A DNA stretch of 12,317 bases. It comes from CAYVZU01 sp964455935 (GTDB lineage: Bacteria; Fibrobacterota; CAYVZU01). Both the position numbers and the translations under genes were made by a program. The first letter of the stretch is position 1. Every line of letters begins with the position of its first letter. The stretch lies in NCBI GenBank assembly GCA_964455935.1, contig CAYVZU010000120.1:1-12317 (forward strand). Direction: 5' to 3'. The notes beneath the pieces are model-generated. The model made no database searches, was not told where the DNA came from, and worked only from the letters and a program-made list of their open reading frames with translations. Shown here in pieces: positions 6,760 through 12,317 of this stretch.

Positions 6760-7861
6760 TGTCATCGCTGTTGGGCTGGCCCTTCATAAAGGACGCGCGG
6801 TCGTCCATGATTTTTTTTAAAAAGTCCTGCGTGGGCAGATTGCCGTGCTTCTGGACCGAGGCGGCCAGGCGGTCCCGGCCGTATTGCGAATTTTCCGCAT
6901 TGAAGGCTTCGTTAAGGCCATCGGTATAGATCAGGATTTTATCACCGGGCTGCAGAGATGTCTCCTGCTCTTCGAACTCATTTTCCTCTTTCATCATCCC
7001 CAAAAAGAACCCGCCACGGCTTTTGAGATATTCGATTTCCCCGGTTGCTTTCCGGAAAATAATGGGGTAGGGGTGACAAATGCGGCAATAACGCATGCTG
7101 CCATTGCGGATGTTTAGAACGGTGAGGAAAGCGGTCAGGTAATGTTCGGTTTTGATGTGATCGCAAAGATCCTCGTTCATGCGCCTCAGATTTTGCGACA
7201 GGGTCGAGTTCGGCCGCATATTGCGGTCGAATAGCGTTTTGGCGATTGTGGTCATAAACGCCGCCGGGATTCCATGACCCGAGACGTCGGCCTCCAAAAC
7301 CAGGAGATGATCGGCGTCGAAATGCATGACGTTGTAGAAATCACCTCCCACCTTGCCGCTGGGCAGGTATTCAACGGCAAATTCAAAGCCGGCCGCCGAC
7401 GGTAGACTGTGCGGCAGAATGCTCTCCTGAATCTGCCGGGCCATTTCGAGTTCGGCGGCCAGTTCCTCCCACGCGCTCTCGAGCTCGGTGTTGCGTTTCT
7501 CCAGCACGGCATTGCGCGCCTCAATCTCCTTGCACTTGAACGATGCGGCCGAATCGGAGTCGATCTCTTCCAGGACCAGGCTGTTCTGTTGGGGGAGGCA
7601 AAGGCCAAGGATCCGGATCCGCTGTGTTTTGTTCGTGGAAAGCCGATTGAATTGCAGCATGCGGCAGCTGGTCTGGCCGGGTATCCGCAAATCCTCGAGA
7701 AGTCCTTCGAACACCGCGCCGCACTCGGGCAGGGATTGGGCGGACTCTCCAACGGTCAGCGGCTGGGGCAGAAGCGCTTCAGCAACGGGGTTGAAGTAGA
7801 CCAGAAAATTGTCCTTGTTGAAAACAAGGACGCCATGGGTGTTTTCGACCCCGATATTCAT
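6728..7861 (-). CDS. PAS-like sensor plus SpoIIE/RsbU-type PPM serine phosphatase
   Basis: 377 residues from the ATG at 7861, preceded by AGGGG 4 bases upstream; the longer open frame (to 8065) lacks homology and would run through the intergenic region. Residues about 8-60 (GVLVFNKDNFLVYFNPVAEALL) look like a PAS-type sensor. Residues about 108-145 (KCKEIEARNAVLEKRNTELESAWEELAAELEMARQIQ) form a coiled coil, and 146-377 are the PPM/SpoIIE phosphatase. Metal-binding aspartates are seen in VGGDFYNV (D174), DVSGHG (D192), YTDGLNE (D314) and NSDDITALAV (D366, D367). Such proteins dephosphorylate anti-sigma-factor antagonists in partner-switching pathways, with the N-terminal domain as signal input. 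No STAS or anti-sigma kinase gene lies nearby, so its target is elsewhere. It diverges from the deacetylase gene and converges on the Omp85 gene. Confidence 0.92.
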   Translation of the reverse strand: MNIGVENTHGVLVFNKDNFLVYFNPVAEALLPQPLTVGESAQSLPECGAVFEGLLEDLRIPGQTSCRMLQFNRLSTNKTQRIRILGLCLPQQNSLVLEEIDSDSAASFKCKEIEARNAVLEKRNTELESAWEELAAELEMARQIQESILPHSLPSAAGFEFAVEYLPSGKVGGDFYNVMHFDADHLLVLEADVSGHGIPAAFMTTIAKTLFDRNMRPNSTLSQNLRRMNEDLCDHIKTEHYLTAFLTVLNIRNGSMRYCRICHPYPIIFRKATGEIEYLKSRGGFFLGMMKEENEFEEQETSLQPGDKILIYTDGLNEAFNAENSQYGRDRLAASVQKHGNLPTQDFLKKIMDDRASFMKGQPNSDDITALAVGRMG

Positions 7862-7948
7862 AGTACCCCTAAATGTCGCAAAGATTGCCGGATAAGTCAA
7901 TTGTTTTTGCTGGTTTGGAAGGTCCCCATTGCGCCGCCGGTCGCTTGC

Positions 7949-7963
7949 ACCGGAACTTCCGGT
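7949..7963. promoter_or_regulatory. Perfect 15-bp palindrome in the divergent intergenic region (operator candidate)
   Basis: ACCGGAA-C-TTCCGGT is an exact inverted repeat with 7-bp arms and a 1-base centre. It lies between two divergent genes, about 49 bases before the deacetylase ATG, just upstream of a possible -35/-10 pair. The length and symmetry suit a dimeric transcription factor; none can be named. Confidence 0.45.
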
Positions 7964-7964
7964 C

Positions 7965-7992
7965 TCTTGGGGATTGGAAACAATTGTATATT
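7965..7992 (+). promoter_or_regulatory. Possible sigma70-type promoter of the deacetylase gene
   Basis: TATATT (7987-7992) resembles a -10 hexamer, with a weak -35-like TCTTGG (7965-7970) 16 bases upstream and the ATG about 20 bases downstream. The -35 fit is poor, which would be usual for a regulated promoter; it is close to the palindrome at 7949-7963. Confidence 0.3.
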
Positions 7993-8012
7993 CGCTTCGG
8001 GAATCGGGCATT

Positions 8013-8885
8013 ATGATCATACTCAGCATTTTGGTCATTGGGGGCGGGTTTGCGTTGGGCGCCATCTGCCTGGCCGGCCTGGCCGCAATATTCGTTTGGC
8101 GCGCGCGCCGCGTCGCGGCCGGGCCTTCCAGCGGGATTCTTGTTTATCACCGCGTCGAAAGAGGCCTGGTCCTGGGGTCGACCTGGATCGGTGCGCGCGG
8201 GTTCCGCCGCCAAATGGAATTTCTGGCTCGCTCCGGCCGGCACTGTGTGGACGTTCAGCGGCAAGCGGCGGCCGGTGCAAGGGGCGCGTTCGCGCTCACG
8301 TTTGATGACGCGCTTCTTTGCCTGTATGACAACGCCCTTCCCATTCTGGATTCGCTTGGAATGAAGGCCACATTCTTCGTGGTCTCCGGCTACATCGGCC
8401 GGCTTTCCCATTGGGATGTTTACAAACGACCGCATATGGACGAGGGCCAAATCGCCGACCTGCTGCGGCGGGGGCACCAGATCGGCTCGCACACCGTAAC
8501 CCATCCGGATCTAAGAAGGCTGTCCGACTCCGATCTTTGCCGGGAATTGGAGCAATCCAAGGCTGATTTGCAGGACCGCTTTGGAGTCGAGATCAGCCTC
8601 CTAGCCTATCCCTTCGGGTATTATGACAACCGGGTGGCCCAGGCCGCGGTCTGCGCCGGATATCGGTATGCGCTGACCATCAATCACGCCCGCCATCCCG
8701 GGCCTTTGCCGGCCATGGCGATTCCAGCCAACGCCGTTTACGTCTTCGATTCGCTTGCGGATCTGGAAGCCAAGGCGGGCGGGAACAGTTTATTTTGGAT
8801 GCAGGAGCTTAAGAGTAAGCTGCTCAACCAGTTTACCAGCGGAACCCCTCTTGTGGTGAACCGCCCGGACTACCGGAGAGACTAG
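8013..8885 (+). CDS. Membrane-anchored polysaccharide deacetylase (NodB-fold)
   Basis: 290 residues from the ATG at 8013. A longer frame from a TTG at 7929 is not favoured because it would cover the palindrome and add no domain. Residues 2-29 (IILSILVIGGGFALGAICLAGLAAIFVW) form a single membrane anchor, then basic RARR, so the enzyme probably faces the periplasm. The NodB catalytic motifs are visible: ALTFDDA (D98, D99) with the metal-ligand aspartate, SHTVTH (H160, H164), and AYPFGYYD further on. LGMKATFFVVSGYIG is the typical strand after the first motif. The enzymes remove N- or O-acetyl groups from glycans (peptidoglycan, exopolysaccharide or lipid-linked sugars). Its stop overlaps the GTG of the next gene (TAGTG), so the two are likely cotranscribed and coupled. 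Confidence 0.9.
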   Translation: MIILSILVIGGGFALGAICLAGLAAIFVWRARRVAAGPSSGILVYHRVERGLVLGSTWIGARGFRRQMEFLARSGRHCVDVQRQAAAGARGAFALTFDDALLCLYDNALPILDSLGMKATFFVVSGYIGRLSHWDVYKRPHMDEGQIADLLRRGHQIGSHTVTHPDLRRLSDSDLCRELEQSKADLQDRFGVEISLLAYPFGYYDNRVAQAAVCAGYRYALTINHARHPGPLPAMAIPANAVYVFDSLADLEAKAGGNSLFWMQELKSKLLNQFTSGTPLVVNRPDYRRD

Positions 8886-10573
8886 TGCAGGAATTCACCT
8901 GGTTTTCGTTCTTCAACATGCTGGCCGGACTTAGTTTCTTTCTGTACGGCATGAAGTTCGCCGAGAAGGGCCTTCGCAAGATCTCCGGCCGAAAGCTCCG
9001 GTCTTCGATTGATCTGCTCACCCGGAACAGGTTATTCGGCCTGGTTGCGGGAATTGGCCTTACGTTTCTAACCCAAAGCAGTTCGGCAACTTCCGTGATG
9101 TTGATCGGTCTGACTTCCGCCGGGCTCATGACCCTGGTCCAATCGGTGGGCATGCTGCTTGGCTCCGATATCGGCACCACCCTTACCGTCCAGCTCTTCA
9201 CGTTCAAATTCTACCGCCTGGCACCTCTTCTGATCGCCGCTGGATTCTTCTTCTTTGCCTTCAGCGCGTCCTATTTCCGTCAAAGGGCGGGGCAGATTGT
9301 CATGGCCTTTGGAATGATTTTTTTTGGGATGGAAATGATCTCCGCGGCGGCGATGCCCCTGCAGCACAATGCCCTGTTTGTTGAAATCTTCCGTGCGAGC
9401 ACAGGGGGGGTGGCCAGCGGCATTCTTGTCTCGGCTATTTTTACGGCCATATTCCAATCGAGCGCCGCGACCATTGCCATTCTGCTCGCGCTATCCGGTT
9501 CCGCATTCGGGCACGGTCCCATCCTGACCTTTGCCCAATCCGTGCCCCTGATCCTGGGGGCGAACATCGGCACTTGCGCGACGGCCCTGATCGCTGCGGC
9601 CCGCGCCGATCCCGAAGCCCGGCGTGTTGCCTGGGCCCACACCATGTTCAAGGTCCTTGGCGTCCTGGTGGTATTGCCTTTCCTTGGCCCGTTTATCGCG
9701 CTCTGCGCCGGCACGGCCACGGATGTTACGCGGCAGATCGCCAATGCGCACACGATTTTCAATGTGGCCATTGCTCTGCTGTTTCTGCCTTTGGTGGGCC
9801 CGTTTGTCCGGTTCATTGTCTGGCTTGTCCCCATCAAGGAATCGGCCGAGGGCGGATACCGGGTTGAATTCCTGAGCCCCAGTGTTCTAAAGGTCCCTGC
9901 GCTGGCCCTGGGGCAGGCCGCGCGCGAGATTGTGCGCATGTCCGGCCTTGTCACGCGCATGGTGCGCCAATCGATCACCGTCTTTTCCGAAGCGAACGAG
10001 CCGCTTCGGCGCAAGCTGGTTGATTCCGACAACGAAGTCGATTTTCTGCAGGAATCCCTGGTGCCTTTCCTTTCGCAACTCAGCCAGGAAGAACTCACGC
10101 CCGAGCAATCGGCCAAGACGGTTCAACTGCTCTCGGTCACCGCCGAGTTGGAGCAGACGGCCGATGTCGTCAGCAAGTACCTGATGCAGCATGCGAAGAA
10201 GCGAATAGATAAAGGCTTTCTTTTTTCCGACGAGGGATGGAAGGAAATCCAAACCTTTCACGAACGGGTGACATTGAATCTCGAACAATCGATCTCGGCT
10301 TTTACCTTGAATGATGAAACCATGGCGCGAGGAGTTCTGGAGCAAAAACCGGAGATGGACCGCTACCTCGAATCGCTGCGCCAATCGCACATCAGCCGGA
10401 TTCGGCGCGGGCTGCGGGAGACGCTGGAAACCACCACGGTCCACCTGGACCTGCTCGATGACATGAACCTGATCAACAAACATGCGTTTCGCATGGTCGC
10501 CACGATTGCCAGCGGCATTCCCAACATCAGGTCCGCCCAGCAGAATGCCCCCGCCACGCGGGAGCCCGCCTGA
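8885..10573 (+). CDS. Na/Pi cotransporter family protein with C-terminal PhoU-like domain (NptA/YjbB type)
   Basis: 562 residues; GTG start at 8885, preceded by GGAGAG (8875-8880) and sharing one base with the deacetylase stop. Residues about 10-315 are hydrophobic with two inverted Na_Pi_cotrans repeats: QSSSATS (64-70) with GSDIGTT (93-99), and QSSAAT (191-196) with GANIGT (225-230). These are the paired QSS motifs that form the sodium and phosphate site. Residues about 340-545 are helical and resemble PhoU (charged helices VRMSGLVTRMVRQSI, EEELTPEQSAKTVQLL-like, HLDLLDDMNLINKHAFRMV). The protein probably carries phosphate across the inner membrane with Na+; in bacteria, YjbB-like members export phosphate. 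Pairing with a deacetylase is not an established unit. Confidence 0.92.
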   Translation: MQEFTWFSFFNMLAGLSFFLYGMKFAEKGLRKISGRKLRSSIDLLTRNRLFGLVAGIGLTFLTQSSSATSVMLIGLTSAGLMTLVQSVGMLLGSDIGTTLTVQLFTFKFYRLAPLLIAAGFFFFAFSASYFRQRAGQIVMAFGMIFFGMEMISAAAMPLQHNALFVEIFRASTGGVASGILVSAIFTAIFQSSAATIAILLALSGSAFGHGPILTFAQSVPLILGANIGTCATALIAAARADPEARRVAWAHTMFKVLGVLVVLPFLGPFIALCAGTATDVTRQIANAHTIFNVAIALLFLPLVGPFVRFIVWLVPIKESAEGGYRVEFLSPSVLKVPALALGQAAREIVRMSGLVTRMVRQSITVFSEANEPLRRKLVDSDNEVDFLQESLVPFLSQLSQEELTPEQSAKTVQLLSVTAELEQTADVVSKYLMQHAKKRIDKGFLFSDEGWKEIQTFHERVTLNLEQSISAFTLNDETMARGVLEQKPEMDRYLESLRQSHISRIRRGLRETLETTTVHLDLLDDMNLINKHAFRMVATIASGIPNIRSAQQNAPATREPA

Positions 10574-10587
10574 GCGGGGCTTCGGCG

Positions 10588-10956
10588 ATGCGCTCCGGCC
10601 GTTCGCGACTAACGATCCCTCAAGCCCAAGACGATTCCGCAACAAACCAGGGCCGGCGGCCTCAAACCGGCAGAGCCTATTGGATCTACATTCTTCATTG
10701 TGATGACCGGCTATACGCGGGCGTGGCGACCGATCCCCGGCGAAGACTCAAAGAACACGTTTCGCGCGGAAGCAAAGCCGCCAAGTTCATGCGCTTGGTC
10801 AAGTCCATCCGGATGGCGTACGCCCGACAGATCGGCGACAAAGGGCTGGCGCTTCGCGTCGAATACCGAATAAAACAACTGTCACGCCAACGGAAGCTGC
10901 GAATCCTTCAGGACAAGCCGCGCACGAAAAATCTGCTGCGGCAATTGGGACTGTGA
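10588..10956 (+). CDS. GIY-YIG nuclease-domain protein (YhbQ-like)
   Basis: 122 residues. Residues about 31-105 are a GIY-YIG domain close to YhbQ: YWIYILHCDDRLYAGVATDPRRRLKEH has the two motif tyrosines in variant form (WIY..LYAG) with catalytic-type arginine around 51-53. LALRVEYRIKQLSRQRK carries the conserved metal-binding glutamate (E92). The first 27 residues are unconserved and low in hydrophobics, with no other in-frame start before the domain. It begins 14 bases after the transporter stop and probably belongs to the same transcript. YhbQ-like proteins are proposed to act on nicked or branched DNA; the role here is not known. Confidence 0.88.
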   Translation: MRSGRSRLTIPQAQDDSATNQGRRPQTGRAYWIYILHCDDRLYAGVATDPRRRLKEHVSRGSKAAKFMRLVKSIRMAYARQIGDKGLALRVEYRIKQLSRQRKLRILQDKPRTKNLLRQLGL

Positions 10957-11025
10957 TAACCTCGGTTTCTTATTGCCAGAATCCAACTATTGTTGTGTCT
11001 CAGAAGTTTCTTGCATTACTCCCAG

Positions 11026-11116
11026 CCGCTCGCCCTGAGTTCGTCGAAGGGTGGGCGGTAAAATTGGCTCGTTTGGGGCAATCCGCTTCCTGTTTCGACA
11101 AGCTCAACATGAGCGG
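11026..11116. repeat. Imperfect palindromic repeat (dispersed intergenic type)
   Basis: CCGCTCGCCCTGAGTTCGTC... (11026-11048) is the inverted copy of TTCGACAAGCTCAACATGAG... (11094-11116): 17 of 23 bases match, with 45 bases between. The sequence CCCTGAGTTCGTCGAAGGG and its relatives occur as repeated elements in many bacterial genomes, by recall. It fills the 189-base gap between the GIY-YIG gene and the antitoxin gene; I see no terminator U-run. Confidence 0.55.
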
Positions 11117-11145
11117 AGATTTGTCGGCTAATCCGTAACAGGACA

Positions 11146-11496
11146 CTACGAGAGCAGGGAATCCGCGGGAACATGCAGTTCCCGGTGGAGTTTCTTCATC
11201 ATTTTGATCGTAAGATTCCGTCGTCGCTTCAGTACTTCAGTTACCTTGGCCCTGCTGCCCATATATTGGGCCAAGTCTGTCTTCTTCAGGTGCATTTGTT
11301 CCATTCGAAAGAGAATGGCGTTTATTGGGTCCGGCGGCGTGATGGCGTAGTGCTCGTTTTCGTAAGCTTCAACAAGCGTGCTGAGAATGTCGAGTTCCTG
11401 GTGTTCTTTTGTTCCTGGTTTTGCATCTATGAGTGCGTCGATTCTTTTCAACGCTGCTTTCAGGTCTTTTTCTGTCTTGATGGGTTTGATTTCCAT
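11146..11496 (-). CDS. higA: HigA-type antitoxin, helix-turn-helix
   Basis: 116 residues. The N-terminal part (MEIKPIKTEKDLKAALKRIDALIDAKPGTKEHQELDILSTLVEAYENEHYAI) is the typical toxin-binding region of the larger HigA antitoxins. The C-terminal 55 residues (ILFRMEQMHLKKTDLAQYMGSRAKVTEVLKRRRNLTIKMMKKLHRELHVPADSLL) are an XRE-type helix-turn-helix that should bind the operon operator. It neutralises the HigB RNase and represses the operon. It starts 13 bases after the toxin stop, with a perfect AAGGAG (11502-11507 on this strand) just before the ATG. Order is toxin first, as is normal for higBA. Confidence 0.93.
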   Translation of the reverse strand: MEIKPIKTEKDLKAALKRIDALIDAKPGTKEHQELDILSTLVEAYENEHYAITPPDPINAILFRMEQMHLKKTDLAQYMGSRAKVTEVLKRRRNLTIKMMKKLHRELHVPADSLLS

Positions 11497-11501
11497 GGTT
11501 T

Positions 11502-11507
11502 CTCCTT
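11502..11507 (-). promoter_or_regulatory. Ribosome binding site of the antitoxin gene
   Basis: AAGGAG, 5 bases upstream of the higA ATG, inside the short gap after the toxin stop. It is much stronger than anything before higB, which would make antitoxin translation exceed toxin translation. Confidence 0.7.
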
Positions 11508-11509
11508 GG

Positions 11510-11806
11510 CTATATCCCAGAGATGTTCTTGATCCGGTCGTACTCTTGATGGGTTCCGATAAACCGGATGAAGACCTTTTTTAATTTGTATTCCACTTTC
11601 ACAATAAGTCGGTATTCGTTGCCTTTGATGTTGAAAACAACACGGTTGTTTCCCACATGGTCCGCGGTGGGGTACCCCCGCTTAATGTCGTGGAAGGTCT
11701 TCCATGTCCCTTTGGACGCCTCCCAATACCAGGCCCTGAGATGCTCCGCGCACGTCTGATGCCTTTGCCAGAACTTGACCAAGGTGCTCTTGGCTATGAC
11801 GTGCAT
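11510..11806 (-). CDS. higB: HigB-type toxin (RelE-fold mRNA interferase)
   Basis: 98 residues from ATG 11806. The sequence is a standard HigB_toxin: MHVIAKSTLVKFWQRH at the start, then LRAWYWEASKGTWKTFHDI, VGNNRVVFNIKGNEYRLIVKV (about 51-71) and VFIRFIGTHQEYDRI (about 78-92). It is a ribosome-dependent RNase related to RelE, cutting mRNA in the A site. The family N-terminus begins at this ATG, but it has no Shine-Dalgarno. An ATG five codons upstream (11821) has AGGGA at a spacing of 4 and would add MYICI, so that start is possible. Partner is the HigA antitoxin. The operon is more AT-rich than its neighbours, which fits horizontal acquisition. Confidence 0.92.
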   Translation of the reverse strand: MHVIAKSTLVKFWQRHQTCAEHLRAWYWEASKGTWKTFHDIKRGYPTADHVGNNRVVFNIKGNEYRLIVKVEYKLKKVFIRFIGTHQEYDRIKNISGI

Positions 11807-11809
11807 AAT

Positions 11810-11842
11810 ACAAATATACATTTGTTCCCTGCAAGGGAGCAA
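11810..11842 (-). promoter_or_regulatory. Promoter and operator of the higBA operon
   Basis: On the minus strand TTGCTC (-35-like, 11842-11837) and TATATT (-10-like, 11818-11813) are 18 bases apart. A palindrome ACAAAT-N4-ATTTGT (11810-11825) covers the -10 box, where a HigA dimer could block RNA polymerase. A second, smaller palindrome, TCCCT-GCA-AGGGA (11826-11838), lies in the spacer region. Transcription would begin very near the annotated toxin ATG, so a nearly leaderless toxin message is possible. Confidence 0.5.
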
Positions 11843-12094
11843 ATGATATACTTGAAGGACGCCGCGGTTCCCGCACGGGCGGGCCGGGGCTGTCGCAGTT
11901 ATAGAAACGGGTTGGCTCTTCGGAAATGTTGTACTTGCGCCTATGCAAATTTAGTTTTGGTAATTTGGCCACGGACTGAAGATCGGTTCCTATCAGAGTG
12001 CTCAGCATGTGCATTTTCACCTGGTCACGGAGAAGCCGCTGAATCCGGAGAATCCGGCGCAACCCGGCGAACTCTGGTCTGAAGGTGCGGATTT

Positions 12095-12267
12095 ATGCCG
12101 AATTTATATGAGAATACGGCCAAGTTATACGATATCGGGAATGATCGCGCCCAGATTGCTTTGGATATTGGATTCTATAATTCGATTATTCCCCAAAATG
12201 CCACAGTGCTGGAGGTTGGCTGCGGAACCGGATGTGTTTCCCTATCCTTAGCCCTTAGCCCAAAGAG
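12095..12267 (+). pseudogene. SAM-dependent methyltransferase, truncated by an insertion
   Basis: The start at 12095 has GAAGGTG (12081-12087) upstream. The first 55 codons read as a class I methyltransferase N-terminus: MPNLYENTAKLYDIGNDRAQ, then VLEVGCGTG (38-46), the glycine-rich motif I that binds S-adenosylmethionine, and CVSLSLALS. After that the protein becomes unrelated (SPKSDTSPKKWTHG) and stops at 12299-12301, exactly where an IS-like end begins. The remainder of the methyl-transfer domain is missing from the window. The gene is therefore probably non-functional unless the insertion is recent and the rest resumes beyond the window. Target unknown. Confidence 0.75.
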
Positions 12268-12317
12268 TGATACTTCCCCGAAAAAATGGACACACGGTTA
12301 AGCGCACTTCGCCAGAC
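12268..12317 (+). mobile_element. Left end of an IS3-family-like insertion sequence (partial)
   Basis: The junction inside the methyltransferase begins TGATACTTCCCC (12268-12279) and continues with TGGACACACGG (12287-12297) then TTAAGCGC. The pattern TGAT..T..CCC....A.A.TGGACAC.CGG.TAAG matches my recollection of the IS3 left terminal repeat. The transposase frame would start beyond the window. Direct evidence is the abrupt loss of methyltransferase homology at this point; the family name is from memory. Confidence 0.55.

Noticed and set aside
7872..7900. TTGACT-N17-GACATT as a promoter of the phosphatase gene
   Set aside because: The -35 is good, but the -10 is poor and so close to the ATG that the ribosome binding site would not be transcribed.
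7862..8065. 68-residue N-terminal extension of the SpoIIE-type phosphatase
   Set aside because: The ATG at 7861 has AGGGG upstream and starts at the PAS-like domain; the extension crosses the divergent promoter region and the start of the deacetylase gene.
9280..10116. 278-codon open frame on the minus strand inside the Na/Pi transporter gene
   Set aside because: Antisense shadow of a strongly conserved membrane transporter; no domain or ribosome binding site.
11682..12062. 126-codon minus-strand frame ending in DLQSV-like and RFYNCDSPGPP-like text upstream of higB
   Set aside because: It overlaps the higB coding region in another frame and has no clear start. The GTDLQSV text recalls translated repeats in some genomes, but one copy is not enough to call a repeat.
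1..12317. CRISPR arrays, tRNA or rRNA genes
   Set aside because: No regularly spaced direct repeats, cloverleaf with TTCGA T-loop, or rRNA-like conserved segments were seen.

Overview
The window reads as chromosomal DNA of a Gram-negative (diderm), moderately GC-rich bacterium. Evidence for an outer membrane is direct: an Omp85/BamA-TamA-type barrel with POTRA domains and two small secreted beta-barrel proteins with Sec signal peptides. No gene here fixes the phylum. Gene starts use a mixture of good Shine-Dalgarno sites, weak ones and apparently none.

Layout. 1-816 (minus) is the N-terminal part of a radical SAM protein that runs off the left edge. 825-932 is a 108-bp MITE-like element with an 8-bp target duplication, sitting just upstream of that gene's start. 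941-1133 is a leader with two hairpins ahead of a small PspC-domain membrane protein (1134-1367). A monoacylglycerol-lipase-like alpha/beta hydrolase (1390-2259), a Nudix hydrolase with an apparently non-ATG start (2312-2779) and a stop-overlapping ArfB ribosome-rescue factor (2776-3186) follow on the same strand. 3245-6646 is an outer-membrane block: a 199-aa barrel protein, a doubtful small membrane ORF, a 154-aa barrel protein and a 593-aa three-POTRA Omp85 protein. A PAS-like plus SpoIIE-type (PPM) phosphatase (6728-7861, minus) converges on it. Divergent from the phosphatase is a polysaccharide deacetylase overlapped by a Na/Pi-cotransporter-PhoU protein, then a YhbQ-like GIY-YIG protein (8013-10956). 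A perfect 15-bp palindrome lies in the divergent promoter region.

The right end (about 10957-12317) is accessory in character. It has a dispersed palindromic repeat, a complete HigB/HigA toxin-antitoxin operon with a visible operator/promoter, and a SAM-dependent methyltransferase gene cut after its SAM-binding motif by what looks like the left end of an IS3-family insertion sequence.

How they fit together. Most genes are housekeeping or envelope functions: envelope stress (PspC), lipid hydrolysis, OMP assembly and barrels, glycan deacetylation, phosphate/phosphonate-type transport, and nucleotide and ribosome quality control (Nudix/ArfB). I do not see a convincing wholly new defence or biosynthetic system. 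The items most worth a second look are the MITE next to the radical SAM start, the operator-like palindromes, the Nudix start and the IS-disrupted methyltransferase.
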